Of a stretch of DNA of 64,000 nt, positions 14,706-23,785 are shown piece by piece. The DNA comes from UBA993 sp964485855 (lineage in GTDB: Bacteria > Bacillota > Dethiobacteria > DTU022): positions 1 through 64,000 of the forward strand of contig CAZAKI010000001.1 in the NCBI GenBank assembly GCA_964485855.1, read 5' to 3'. The position numbers and the translations under genes were made by a program. Each line of letters opens with the position of its first letter. The first letter of the stretch is position 1. Under the pieces are notes generated by a model. The model saw only the letters and a program-made list of their open reading frames with translations, had not been told where the DNA came from and did not search any database.

Positions 14706-16241
14706 CTACTTGGCATAATCAACTGCTCTTGTTTCGCGAATAACAGTTACCTTTATCTGACCGGGATACTCCAATTCGCTTTCTATCTTCTTCACAATAT
14801 CTCTTGCAACCTGGATCGATGCATAATCATCAATCCGTTCCGGTTTGACCATGATCCTAATTTCCCGGCCGGCATGGATGGCATAGGATTTTTCAACACC
14901 ATCAAATGAATCAGCAATGTTTTCCAATTTTTCAAGTCGTTTAATGTATGCTTCAAGAGTTTCACGACGAGCACCTGGACGGACTGCGGAGATAGCATCA
15001 GCAGATTGAATTAAAACTGCCTCCATAGTTTTAAAATCCGTATCTCCATGATGGGCTTCGATAGCATTGACAATAGATTCAGATTCCTTGTACTTTTTAG
15101 CTATTTCAGCACCAATAAATACATGTGATCCTTCAGTTTCATGGTCAATAGCTTTACCAATATCATGAAGTAAACCCGCCCGTTTAGCAAAATTAACGTC
15201 AAGCCCAAGTTCAGAAGCCATTATTCCAGCCAGATGAGCTACTTCAATTGAATGCTGTAAAACATTCTGCCCGTAGCTGGTCCGAAAACGCAATTTACCA
15301 AGAAGATAAACTAATTCGGGATGAATTCCGTGAACTTTGGCCTCAAATGTAGCACGCTCGCCTTCTTCCTTGATTTGATTTTCAACCTCTTTACGTGTTT
15401 TCTCGACGATTTCTTCAATTCTTGCTGGATGAATTCGTCCATCGCTAACCAGCTTTTCAAGGGAAAGACGTGCTACTTCCCGTCTGATTGGATCGAACCC
15501 CGATATGATAACAGCTTCAGGGGTGTCATCAATAATCAGATCAATCCCGGTTAATGTTTCAAGTGCCCTAATGTTGCGTCCCTCGCGTCCAATAATCCTG
15601 CCTTTCATTTCATCATTGGGAAGTGAAACGACTGAAACTGTACTTTCCGTAACATGATCGGCTGCGCAGCGCTGTATCGCCAGAGTTACAATTTCACGGG
15701 CTTTTTTATCGCCTTCAGCCTTAGCCTGATTTTCCATATCTTTTACCATCACTAGCATTTCGTGCTTAATTTCTTCTCTGACCCTTTTTAGCAGAAGCTC
15801 TTTTGCTTCCTCGGATGACATTCCCGACACTCTTTCCAATTCAGTAAGTTGTTGCTGCTGCAACTGTTCCAATTGTTCGCGGAATACCCTATTTTCTTCT
15901 TCTTTTCGGCGTAGATCTTCTTCTTTTCGTTCAGCATTGGCTGTTTTACGATCAAGAGTTTCTTCTTTTTGGAGAAGCCGTTTTTCCATCCTTTGGATTT
16001 CTGCTCGCCGTTCTTTATTTTCTCGTTCAACTTCTGTACGTAGTCGATGTGCTTCTTCTTTAGCTTCAAGATGTTTTTCTCTTTTTATTGAGTTTGCTTC
16101 TTGTTCTGCTTCTTCTAAGATTTTTTTTGCCGCTGTTTCTGCTGAAGATATTTTAGCTTCAGCAATTAATTTGCGAATAAAATAACCGCCACCCAAACCT
16201 AATACCAGGGCAGCGATGATCATCAATAAACTTTCTAGCAT
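14706..16241 (-). CDS. rny: Ribonuclease Y
   Basis: Membrane-anchored endoribonuclease that starts mRNA decay in Firmicutes. The 511-residue protein has an N-terminal transmembrane helix (about 4-22), a long highly charged coiled coil (25-190), a KH RNA-binding domain with GRIIGREGRNIRALE (about 214-228), and an HD domain containing HSIEVAHLAG and LLHDIGKA. Normal length. The ATG follows GGAGGTG. Its promoter lies about 210 nt upstream and a terminator hairpin sits inside the leader, so expression may be controlled by attenuation. Confidence 0.97.
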   Translation of the reverse strand: MLESLLMIIAALVLGLGGGYFIRKLIAEAKISSAETAAKKILEEAEQEANSIKREKHLEAKEEAHRLRTEVERENKERRAEIQRMEKRLLQKEETLDRKTANAERKEEDLRRKEEENRVFREQLEQLQQQQLTELERVSGMSSEEAKELLLKRVREEIKHEMLVMVKDMENQAKAEGDKKAREIVTLAIQRCAADHVTESTVSVVSLPNDEMKGRIIGREGRNIRALETLTGIDLIIDDTPEAVIISGFDPIRREVARLSLEKLVSDGRIHPARIEEIVEKTRKEVENQIKEEGERATFEAKVHGIHPELVYLLGKLRFRTSYGQNVLQHSIEVAHLAGIMASELGLDVNFAKRAGLLHDIGKAIDHETEGSHVFIGAEIAKKYKESESIVNAIEAHHGDTDFKTMEAVLIQSADAISAVRPGARRETLEAYIKRLEKLENIADSFDGVEKSYAIHAGREIRIMVKPERIDDYASIQVARDIVKKIESELEYPGQIKVTVIRETRAVDYAK

Positions 16242-16282
16242 ATTAATTCACCTCCGTTTCACTATTTTCGTTTCTCAAAAAC

Positions 16283-16309
16283 AAAAAAGCTGTGTTCAGA
16301 ACACAGCTT
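16283..16309 (-). terminator. Intrinsic terminator in the rny leader
   Basis: On the minus strand AAGCTGTG pairs with CACAGCTT (extendable to 11 bp around TTCTGAA), followed by six T. It lies 42 nt before the rny start codon and downstream of the rny promoter. Confidence 0.85.
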
Positions 16310-16450
16310 ACAGAGAAAGGTCGGAAAAGGTACAAATGTAACCTTTAACCAAAATAATTATTTATTTATGTTCAATCCTCAGTATCTGGTGATACCAGGC
16401 TCTCTCTTGTTAGTCATGCTCTGATCTATCAAAAATATAAATATTTTTCC
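16287..16450 (-). ncRNA. Candidate attenuated leader or about 165-nt small RNA upstream of rny
   Basis: Between a consensus promoter and a strong terminator there is about 165 nt of non-coding RNA. Readable structure: GTATC-ACCA-GATAC (or CTGG-TATCA-CCAG) hairpins, AAAGGT-ACCTTT hairpin near the 3' end, and a long-range pairing of AGAGAGAG with CTTTCTCT. A second ACCTTT just downstream can compete with the AAAGGT hairpin, an antiterminator-like option. No T-box core or known riboswitch motif was recognised. Confidence 0.5.
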
Positions 16451-16456
16451 TTTTTT

Positions 16457-16485
16457 ATTGTAGACCTAATCATAATCGATGTCAA
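16457..16485 (-). promoter_or_regulatory. rny leader promoter
   Basis: Minus strand TTGACA (16485-16480), 17-nt spacer, TACAAT (16462-16457): near-perfect vegetative promoter in the recX-rny gap. Confidence 0.87.
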
Positions 16486-16520
16486 GGCAACTGATGATGC
16501 GTGTTATTAATCTAGATCTT

Positions 16521-16991
16521 TTATTCCGTCAGTCCATAATTTTTAAGCGCTTTAAAAATCAAATGATTACTGAACCCACGTCGCTGCAGGAAAGATATTT
16601 GCCGAGCCAACCAGCGCTGATCGAAATTGCTGTTTTTCTGAATTCTTTTATTGATTAAGCGTTCAATAGTTTCCAACTCTTCATGGTCATTAATCAGAGT
16701 ACTGATCAGCTCATCAACATGTTGGTTTTCAAAACCCTTGTTCAACAGTTCAAAACGAATCCGGTGTGACCCTATCCCCCTATCTTTGCGATATCGAATA
16801 AAATCCTGGGCATAAAGACGATCATTTATATAACCAAGTTCTTGCAGCTCGGTGATGACTGTATCACAAACTTCAGGGCTAAACCCTTTTTTACTTAAAT
16901 AATCTGACGTTTCTTTTTTAGTTCTGGACCGGTAAGTCAGATAACGAAAGAGAAGTGATCTGGCTTTTTTGTACTGCTCGTCATTATGCAT
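16521..16991 (-). CDS. recX: RecA modulator RecX
   Basis: A 156-residue helical-repeat protein that binds and modulates RecA filaments. RecX features: the first repeat ARSLLFRYLTYRSRTKKE, YINDRLYAQDFIRYRKDRGIGSHRIRFELLNKG in the centre, and a C-terminal RGFSNHLIFKALKNYG repeat. It starts 2 nt after the recA stop codon, so it is co-transcribed with recA, the standard linkage. Confidence 0.94.
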   Translation of the reverse strand: MHNDEQYKKARSLLFRYLTYRSRTKKETSDYLSKKGFSPEVCDTVITELQELGYINDRLYAQDFIRYRKDRGIGSHRIRFELLNKGFENQHVDELISTLINDHEELETIERLINKRIQKNSNFDQRWLARQISFLQRRGFSNHLIFKALKNYGLTE

Positions 16992-16993
16992 AA

Positions 16994-18031
16994 TTAATCA
17001 GTTTCTTTCGATTCTAAACCCTGGGTTTCCTGCTGTGTCCCAGGTATAGGAAGTCCGGCAGCCTCTCTTACTTTTTGTTCAATTTCATCACGCATTTTTG
17101 GATTATCTTTGAGAAAATCTCTAACATTTTCCCTACCCTGACCTAATCTTTCATCGCCATAAGAATACCAGGCGCCACTTTTATTTAATACTTTATATTC
17201 AATACCCATATCAATTACTGATCCTTCAGCAGATATACCAGTTCCGTACAATATATCGAATTCAGCAATTTTGAATGGTGGAGCAACTTTATTTTTAACT
17301 ACCTTAACCCTGGTACGATTGCCAATAATCTGATCTGAACCCAATTTCAAGGATTCAATTCTTCTGACATCTAATCTGACCGAGGAATAAAATTTTAAAG
17401 CTCGCCCCCCGGGAGTTACCTCAGGATTGCCAAACATCACCCCCACTTTTTCCCTAATCTGATTAATAAAGATAGAACAGGTTCTCGATTTACTGATCAC
17501 TCCCGACAGTTTTCGCAGAGCCTGCGACATTAAACGAGCCTGCAACCCTACATGAGAATCGCCCATTTCCCCTTCAATTTCAGCCCTTGGAACCAGGGCG
17601 GCTACAGAATCAATGACCAGGACGTCTATTGCACCACTGCGTACCAGAGCTTCAGCGATTTCAAGAGCCTGTTCTCCCGTATCTGGCTGTGATACCAGCA
17701 ATTCATCAAGATTTACTCCCAGGTTAGTAGCATACTGCGGATCAAGAGCATGCTCGGCATCGATAAAGGCAGCATAACCACCCTTTTTTTGCGCTTCGGC
17801 AATAATATGTAGTGCGACGGTAGTTTTACCTGAAGATTCGGGTCCGAATATTTCAACCACCCTTCCCCGCGGTACTCCGCCAATTCCGAGGGCAACATCA
17901 AGAGTCAGGCTTCCGGTAGAAATTGTTGCGACTTCATATTTGACATCTTGCCCCAGCTTCATTACTGAACCTTTGCCAAATTGTTTTTCGATCTGTAAAA
18001 GGGCTACTTCCAATGCTTTGTCTTTTTCCAA
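16994..18031 (-). CDS. recA: Recombinase RecA
   Basis: RecA forms ATP-dependent filaments on single-stranded DNA for strand exchange and LexA cleavage. The 345-residue protein has Walker A GPESSGKT (63-70), the Walker B region VLVIDSVAALVP, loop L2 with INQIREKVGVMFGNPEVTPGG in part, and a C-terminal domain. It starts with TTG behind GGGGGA. No LexA-box-like site was found in the 86 nt before it, so transcription may come from the rimO-cinA-thpR side or from a weak local promoter. Confidence 0.98.
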   Translation of the reverse strand: MEKDKALEVALLQIEKQFGKGSVMKLGQDVKYEVATISTGSLTLDVALGIGGVPRGRVVEIFGPESSGKTTVALHIIAEAQKKGGYAAFIDAEHALDPQYATNLGVNLDELLVSQPDTGEQALEIAEALVRSGAIDVLVIDSVAALVPRAEIEGEMGDSHVGLQARLMSQALRKLSGVISKSRTCSIFINQIREKVGVMFGNPEVTPGGRALKFYSSVRLDVRRIESLKLGSDQIIGNRTRVKVVKNKVAPPFKIAEFDILYGTGISAEGSVIDMGIEYKVLNKSGAWYSYGDERLGQGRENVRDFLKDNPKMRDEIEQKVREAAGLPIPGTQQETQGLESKETD

Positions 18032-18117
18032 CTGGTGGTCCCCCTATTTATTTATTTATTGACAGCCTATTTCTTGGTCGGCAAATCTTTTTCCTGCTTA
18101 ATAATTTTATAAAATTT

Positions 18118-18684
18118 TTAACGTTGAAAATCATGAACCTGTAGTGGATTGTAATGAGCACCCTGGGCAGTTAGGCGACTTTCGAACAGGATAATATTTT
18201 TAATCCATTCTGTGTCGGTTTGGAAAAGGGCTTCCCGTTCTAAGAATTGTCCAATCACTTCAGGGTCAAGAGGATAGCGAATTCGTCCCAAGGTTAGATG
18301 TGGTTTGAATGGTCGAGAATCTTGGACAAACCCAATTGCGGTCAGTCGTTGATCCAAAGCATTTCTTATTTTTTTCAATTCGCTTGTTCCCTGATCCGTA
18401 CCTACCCAAACTACCCGGGCTTTTTCCTGGGTTGGAAACACCCCACAACCCGCAAAATTTAATCTGAATGGCACTGTATTTTTGGTGGCATCAACGATAA
18501 TCCTACCAAGTGTTTCGAGCTTTTCCAACTCAACATTCCCGATAAATGAAAGAGTAAGATGCATTCCCTCAGGACGAACCCAACGCACCCCCTTAAGATA
18601 AGCTTTTAGATTATGCTGCAGTGTGCTTAACTGATGTTTTTGAGAGCTACCCAGTTCGACTGCGATAAATACTCGAAGTGTAAT
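18118..18684 (-). CDS. thpR: RNA 2',3'-cyclic phosphodiesterase (2H family), probable ATT start
   Basis: 2H phosphoesterase of the LigT/ThpR family. Both catalytic HxTx motifs are present: HLTL at 42-45 and HLTL at 129-132. Read from GTG at 18588 the protein lacks the first beta strand. The frame stays open upstream and encodes the expected N-terminus LRVFIAVEL. Between the cinA stop (18712) and that strand there is no in-frame ATG, GTG or TTG. ATT at 18684, 9 nt behind GAGGAGG, gives a normal 188-residue protein. I infer ATT initiation; a base error in an ATG is the alternative. Confidence 0.85.
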   Translation of the reverse strand: MTLRVFIAVELGSSQKHQLSTLQHNLKAYLKGVRWVRPEGMHLTLSFIGNVELEKLETLGRIIVDATKNTVPFRLNFAGCGVFPTQEKARVVWVGTDQGTSELKKIRNALDQRLTAIGFVQDSRPFKPHLTLGRIRYPLDPEVIGQFLEREALFQTDTEWIKNIILFESRLTAQGAHYNPLQVHDFQR

Positions 18685-18711
18685 CTGATGAAGCCTCCTC
18701 TGCTTTCCTGT

Positions 18712-19947
18712 TTAGTTTATTAGCATTAATCGCAGAATATTAAGAGCCTGTTGGACCGCTCTCTCCTTAATTGTCCTCCGATTGCCGCTGAACAAGAATT
18801 TTTTTTCTTGAAACTGCCCATCTGGGACATTGGCAATAGCAATAAAGACTGTACCGATCGGTTGTCCCGAACCATCACCAGTCGGACCAGCTAAACCGGT
18901 AATGGCAATACCGTAATCGGCATTAAAAATTTTACAAACATTTTCAGCCATCGCTTTTGCTGCTGCCGCACTTACCGGCCCTTCATTGAAAAGAATTGTT
19001 TTTGATAATCCTAAAATATTCTTTTTTGCTTCATCGCTGTAGGCAACGACTCCACCTTTAAAATAATCTGAGCTGCCTGGCTGGTTAGTAATGAGATCGG
19101 ACAGTAAACCTCCACTACATGATTCAGCAACAGCCAAGCTTAGAGTTCTCGCTTTTAGAAGATCTGCCACTGTACTAACAAGAGTCTGTTCGTTATCCCC
19201 AAAAATATGCTTACCAAGTAGATTGCGTAACATTTTTTCTGCTTCAGCTATCTCTGCCCTGGCTTTTTGATCATTACCGGTTCCTTTTATCTGCAAATCT
19301 ACTTCCATGCCTCTGGCAATATACGAGATTGGATGATACTTCCAATTGCCTAAAGATTTTATTTTCGCTTCGAGCAGCGATTCGCCAATGCCAATACATT
19401 TAAGTGTCTTAACCAGGTAAACGCGATCATCAATCCGGTTTCGAAGGACTGGCAATACATAATGATCGAACATCTGCTGCATCTCATGTGGCGGACCAGG
19501 TAATAAAACGATTATTTTGCCTTGCTCTTCGATTATTGCTCCCGGTGCTGTGCCGATTTCATTTTTTAACATAATACTGCCTTCGATTATTTGCGCTTGC
19601 TTACAATTATTATCAGTCATTGTAAATCCGCGGTTCCGGAATAATGTTTTAAGTTCATCTAAGTATTGATGATCAAGGATCAGGGGTTTTTTTATTGCTG
19701 CGGAGACAGCCTCTCGGGTCAAATCGTCATCAGTTGGACCAAGTCCACCGGTAATCAGGACCAGATCGCACTTTTTTAACGCATTATTCAGTACCCTGGC
19801 TATTGCTTCCTGGCTGTCGGCAACAATTGCCATTTCACCTACCTGGATTCCTGCTGATTGTAATTTTTGGGTTAAGTAACTGCTATTGCTGTTCTCGATA
19901 AGTCCGGTAAGTAGTTCATTCCCAATACATATAATCTCAGCAATCAA
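18712..19947 (-). CDS. cinA: CinA-family protein with nicotinamide-nucleotide amidase domain
   Basis: A 411-residue two-domain protein. The N-terminal MoCF-like (COG1058) domain contains ICIGNELLTG and GGLGPTDDDLTREAV. The C-terminal CinA domain contains ESCSGGLLSDLITNQPGSS and TGLAGPTGDGSGQPIGTV. The second domain deamidates NMN in pyridine-nucleotide recycling. TTG start behind GAGGTG. In many Firmicutes it lies just upstream of recA, as here with thpR in between. Confidence 0.95.
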   Translation of the reverse strand: MIAEIICIGNELLTGLIENSNSSYLTQKLQSAGIQVGEMAIVADSQEAIARVLNNALKKCDLVLITGGLGPTDDDLTREAVSAAIKKPLILDHQYLDELKTLFRNRGFTMTDNNCKQAQIIEGSIMLKNEIGTAPGAIIEEQGKIIVLLPGPPHEMQQMFDHYVLPVLRNRIDDRVYLVKTLKCIGIGESLLEAKIKSLGNWKYHPISYIARGMEVDLQIKGTGNDQKARAEIAEAEKMLRNLLGKHIFGDNEQTLVSTVADLLKARTLSLAVAESCSGGLLSDLITNQPGSSDYFKGGVVAYSDEAKKNILGLSKTILFNEGPVSAAAAKAMAENVCKIFNADYGIAITGLAGPTGDGSGQPIGTVFIAIANVPDGQFQEKKFLFSGNRRTIKERAVQQALNILRLMLIN

Positions 19948-19963
19948 TAATCATTCACCTCAT

Positions 19964-21361
19964 CTAAGGTAATTCAGCATGGACACAAACAAGAACCGCA
20001 AAGAGATTATATGCGGAGGCGGAAATAATTTTTGCTGTTATCCAGTCTCCAACCTTTAAATCAATTTTTGTATAAATGTAAACTCCACCATCAACTTCCG
20101 GAGCTTGCTCTTCAGTGCGCCCGAAGTAAATATTGTGGTGATTTTCAAGCTTCCGATCAATTATAACCACTTTTTTCTTTCCAACAAATTTATGATTAAG
20201 GTAGTGACTTATTTTTTGCTGCGTAAACATTATTGAGCGATATCTTTTGGCTGCTACTCTAGCGGGTACCTTGTCGGGCATTAAATCTGCTGTTGTACCA
20301 AACTGATTTGAATATATAAAAGCTCCCAAATGTTCGAACTGATTTTTCTCGACGAACGATTTAAGCTCTTCAAATTCATTTTTGCCTTCTCCGGGAAAAC
20401 CAACCATTACCGTGGTGCGAATAGCTATACCAGGCAATACTGAGCGCAATTTTGTCAAAAGATGGTTAATTTTCTCCCTGCTGTAATGACGTTTCATTCC
20501 TGATAATATTTTTTCGCTGGCATGCTGCAAGGGAATATCAAGGTAATTACATACCCGGGAATCATTAGCCATCTCAGTAATGAGATTTTTATTAATCCTT
20601 GCAGGGTAGGTATACATAATCCGCAGCCAGAATCGGTAGTTAAGTTTTAAGATCTTATTAACAAGCGAAGCTAGGTCTTCTGCGCTACCCTGTTCAGAGC
20701 CGTATGCTGTGGTATCCTGAGCGATTAAAACAATTTCACGGGTTCCATGTTCAAGCAGATTTCGAATTTCTTCAACGATATCCTCAGTGTTTCTGCTGCG
20801 ATATGGACCTCGTATTTTTGGGATTAGACAGTAACTGCAGTTGTTGTTACATCCTTCGGCTATTTTTACATTGGCAGAATGAGCTGATCTGGACAGAATA
20901 CGTTTTGCTAAAGGGCTGTAGATAGAAGGAGCCTTAATCTTAATAACTGCTCTTTTTCCCGTAAGTAGTAATTTGATGAAACGTTTAAGGTGTTTATAGC
21001 TATGAACCCCGATTGCCCCATCAATTTCTGGAAGCATATTGAGTAAAGGAGTTCCTGCAGTTTCAACCAAACATCCAGCAGCAAAGACAAGAGGATATTT
21101 GCCTTGCTTTTTTTTTGCTAGCTTCAGCAAGGTTTCAATAGATTCTTTTTGCGCTTCTTCAATAAAGCTGCAAGTATTGATCATCACCAGATCGGCATTA
21201 GCCGGATCATCAGTTACAACAAAGTTGAGATTGGAAAGATAACCTAAAATTTCTTCGGTATCGATCCTGTTTTTTGAACAGCCTAGTGAAATACAGGCTA
21301 TTTTTAATGGATTCTTGTTCGCTGGTTTTTTTATCAGCTTGCTGAACGCTTGATTTTGCAC
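19964..21361 (-). CDS. rimO: Ribosomal protein uS12 methylthiotransferase RimO
   Basis: Radical-SAM enzyme that methylthiolates Asp88/89 of ribosomal protein S12. The 465-residue protein has an N-terminal UPF0004 domain with conserved cysteines (SLGCSKN, NTCSFIEEA, GCLVE), the radical-SAM CNNNCSYC cluster motif and a C-terminal TRAM domain. The GTG start overlaps the ftsK stop as TAGTG, with GGAGA at 9 nt, so translation is coupled. pgsA, often found after rimO, is absent here. Confidence 0.96.
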   Translation of the reverse strand: MQNQAFSKLIKKPANKNPLKIACISLGCSKNRIDTEEILGYLSNLNFVVTDDPANADLVMINTCSFIEEAQKESIETLLKLAKKKQGKYPLVFAAGCLVETAGTPLLNMLPEIDGAIGVHSYKHLKRFIKLLLTGKRAVIKIKAPSIYSPLAKRILSRSAHSANVKIAEGCNNNCSYCLIPKIRGPYRSRNTEDIVEEIRNLLEHGTREIVLIAQDTTAYGSEQGSAEDLASLVNKILKLNYRFWLRIMYTYPARINKNLITEMANDSRVCNYLDIPLQHASEKILSGMKRHYSREKINHLLTKLRSVLPGIAIRTTVMVGFPGEGKNEFEELKSFVEKNQFEHLGAFIYSNQFGTTADLMPDKVPARVAAKRYRSIMFTQQKISHYLNHKFVGKKKVVIIDRKLENHHNIYFGRTEEQAPEVDGGVYIYTKIDLKVGDWITAKIISASAYNLFAVLVCVHAELP

Positions 21362-23694
21362 TACAAGGATTCTCCAAAATTTTCAGGTTTAAAATCGCTG
21401 CAGATTTTTGCTGCTTCTTCCTCGGTGATTAGTACTTCGCGGGGTTTGCTTCCTTCAAACGGCCCGACAATATTCTTGCTTTCCAAATCATCAATCAGAC
21501 GGGCTGCCCTGGTATATCCAATTCGAAAACGTCTTTGTAACAAGGATATAGAAGCCTGCCCTGTACGAACAACAAGATCAACTGCATCAGGAAACAGGTC
21601 GTCGAGACTAGTTTTAGGATCTTCAACTTCTTCTATTTCAAAAAGATTCTGCTGTTGTTCATAATCGATCAGGCCCTGTTCTTTGATAAAATCGGTAATC
21701 TTCTTGACTTCAACTTCGCTGACATAAGCACCTTGAACCCGAAAAGGTTTTACTGAACCAACGGGATAAAAAAGCATATCACCGCGGCCGAGTAATTTTT
21801 CAGCGCCAGCCATATCAAGAATTGTTCTGGAGTCGAATTGTGAAGAAACAGTAAAAGCGATTCTTGAAGTAATATTGGCCTTGATTATCCCTGTCAGAAC
21901 ATCAACTGAAGGTCTCTGAGTGGCAACCAGAAGATGTATTCCAGCAGCTCTTGACATCTGTGCCAGGCGGGCTATTGAATCTTCCACTTCACCGGGAGAT
22001 ACGATCATTAGGTCAGCCAGTTCATCAATCACAACAACGATGTATGGCATCTTTTCCAATTCGGGATCTTCCGGCATAAGATCGTTATAGGCGCCAATAT
22101 CCCGAATACCAAGTTTGGCAAAAAGATCGTAGCGTCTGCCCATCTCGCGCACCATATTTCTTAAGGCCAGGGCAGCTTTACGTGGGTCAGTTAATACCGG
22201 CATCAAGAGCTGCGGTATCCCATTGTATACACTCAGCTCTACGACTTTAGGATCAATCATTAAAAACCTGACTTGGTCCGGATTTGACTTGTAGATAATG
22301 CTAGTAATTATTGTGTTGAGACACACACTTTTACCTGCACCGGTAGCACCAGCAATTAACAGGTGCGGCATTGTAGTTAAATCAGCAATAACAGGAATGC
22401 CGGTTATATCTTTACCGAGGCCAATAGTCAGGGGTGACCTACTATGAACAAAACTCTGGTCTTCGATTACTTCACGTAAATGAACCAGTGATATACTGCT
22501 ATTCGGAACCTCAATGCCTAGTGCAGCTTTGCCGGGGATCGGAGCTTCAATCCTGACCAGCGGTGCAGCGAGATTTAAAGCCAAATCATCAGAGAGGCTG
22601 ACAAATTTACTTACTTTAACTCCTGCTTCAGGTTGAACCTCAAATCTTGTAACCGTCGGCCCGGACTGCACATGAACCACTTTCGCCTTCACGCCAAAAC
22701 TATGAAGAGTATCTTCCAGTTTTTTGGCTCTTTCTCGGCTTTGCCGTTGATGTTGTTCCCCATTGGCTACAGGTAATGAAAGCAAATCGAGAGTTGGACA
22801 TTGGTAAACTAGATGCTGTTTTGTTATTTTATTTCGATCAATTTCTTTTCTACCTGTCGACAGCGGTTTTTCTACCACGGTTTCTTCAGCTTGTAAAAAG
22901 TTATGATTAAGAACCTTTTCCGGTTCTTGATCATTTTTAATTATTTTTGGTTGTTCCGGCTCTTGCTTTGTTTCAATCATCGTGCTGCTCGGAATACCTA
23001 TGCCATTAGTATTAAAATTAATATCATTGTAATGTCTGTTAGTAATCTTTTTCCCGAACCAGTTTATGATCAATCGGCCTGTACTTTCAAAGATGTTCAC
23101 TATGCTGATCAAAATGTATTTTAACCCTTTAAAGATCTTTCGTATTAAATGATCTGCTTGTGTTAAGACTTTTCTGACAGAAAGATTGAGCACAAGCAGG
23201 ATTGCGATCAGTGATAAGGCGCTTAGAATAACCAGGCTGCCTCTATTTCCGAACATAAAAATAAGGATCCCGGAAAATATTGAACCAACTAAGCCGCCTC
23301 CTTCTCGAGCAAAGCCCAAGGTAAGACTGGTGCGAAAAACATGAGCAGCTGATGAAAAGGGACCGTAAAAACGCATCATTTCCGTGTGGACCCAGGTAAT
23401 AACCATCAAAGCAAGTAATAAAATACCTAGCAGTCTGTTTTTGATTTGAAACTTCCCCTGTGGTAATAAAAGACGCAGTGCAAAAACTAAAATGATGATC
23501 GATATGGCGATTGCAGCATCGCCTGCCAGATGACGCAGAATAAGATTTACATAAACCCCTATGCTTCCAGTTTGTCCAGGTTGGAAAAAACAAAGGATTG
23601 TAAAGAATGAAAATGCCAACAACATTATTCCTTTTACTTGTTGATGCATTTCCTTGTTTTTAGATTTTTTTCTCTTTCTGGCCAAATTACTCAA
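21361..23694 (-). CDS. ftsK: DNA translocase FtsK/SpoIIIE
   Basis: Septum-located DNA pump that clears chromosomes during division or sporulation. The 777-residue protein has an N-terminal four-helix membrane domain (about 20-180), a low-complexity linker with Glu/Lys/Pro (235-290), the motor domain with Walker A AGATGAGKS and Walker B VVVIDELADLM, and a C-terminal gamma winged helix (about 700-765). The TTG at 23694 has a poor SD; a TTG three codons later is possible. Its promoter contains a LexA-box-like sequence. It is first in the run ftsK-rimO-cinA-thpR-recA-recX. Confidence 0.96.
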   Translation of the reverse strand: MSNLARKRKKSKNKEMHQQVKGIMLLAFSFFTILCFFQPGQTGSIGVYVNLILRHLAGDAAIAISIIILVFALRLLLPQGKFQIKNRLLGILLLALMVITWVHTEMMRFYGPFSSAAHVFRTSLTLGFAREGGGLVGSIFSGILIFMFGNRGSLVILSALSLIAILLVLNLSVRKVLTQADHLIRKIFKGLKYILISIVNIFESTGRLIINWFGKKITNRHYNDINFNTNGIGIPSSTMIETKQEPEQPKIIKNDQEPEKVLNHNFLQAEETVVEKPLSTGRKEIDRNKITKQHLVYQCPTLDLLSLPVANGEQHQRQSRERAKKLEDTLHSFGVKAKVVHVQSGPTVTRFEVQPEAGVKVSKFVSLSDDLALNLAAPLVRIEAPIPGKAALGIEVPNSSISLVHLREVIEDQSFVHSRSPLTIGLGKDITGIPVIADLTTMPHLLIAGATGAGKSVCLNTIITSIIYKSNPDQVRFLMIDPKVVELSVYNGIPQLLMPVLTDPRKAALALRNMVREMGRRYDLFAKLGIRDIGAYNDLMPEDPELEKMPYIVVVIDELADLMIVSPGEVEDSIARLAQMSRAAGIHLLVATQRPSVDVLTGIIKANITSRIAFTVSSQFDSRTILDMAGAEKLLGRGDMLFYPVGSVKPFRVQGAYVSEVEVKKITDFIKEQGLIDYEQQQNLFEIEEVEDPKTSLDDLFPDAVDLVVRTGQASISLLQRRFRIGYTRAARLIDDLESKNIVGPFEGSKPREVLITEEEAAKICSDFKPENFGESL

Positions 23695-23720
23695 CTCTCA
23701 ATCAATGCTAGTTCAACAAT

Positions 23721-23749
23721 AGTATAAAACATTTGTTCGTGCCTGTAAA
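23721..23749 (-). promoter_or_regulatory. ftsK promoter
   Basis: Minus strand TTTACA (23749-23744), 17 nt, TATACT (23726-23721), about 27 nt before the ftsK start codon. Confidence 0.78.
23726..23739 (-). promoter_or_regulatory. LexA-box-like operator in the ftsK promoter
   Basis: CGAACAAATGTTTT on the minus strand matches the Bacillus LexA (DinR) consensus CGAACRNRYGTTYC at 13 of 14 positions, and lies exactly between the -35 and -10 boxes, where a repressor would block RNA polymerase. E. coli ftsK is an SOS gene (dinH). Confidence 0.62.
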
Positions 23750-23785
23750 GTAAACATTCAAAAGCTTACAGGTTGCTAAACAGTT

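Noticed and set aside
15788..16069. Lysine-rich 93-residue frame inside rny
   Set aside because: It is the out-of-frame reading of the RNase Y coiled coil.
16287..16450. T-box or known riboswitch at rny
   Set aside because: No TGGNACC core and no specifier-loop arrangement; AGAGAGAGCC resembles part of Stem I only by chance.
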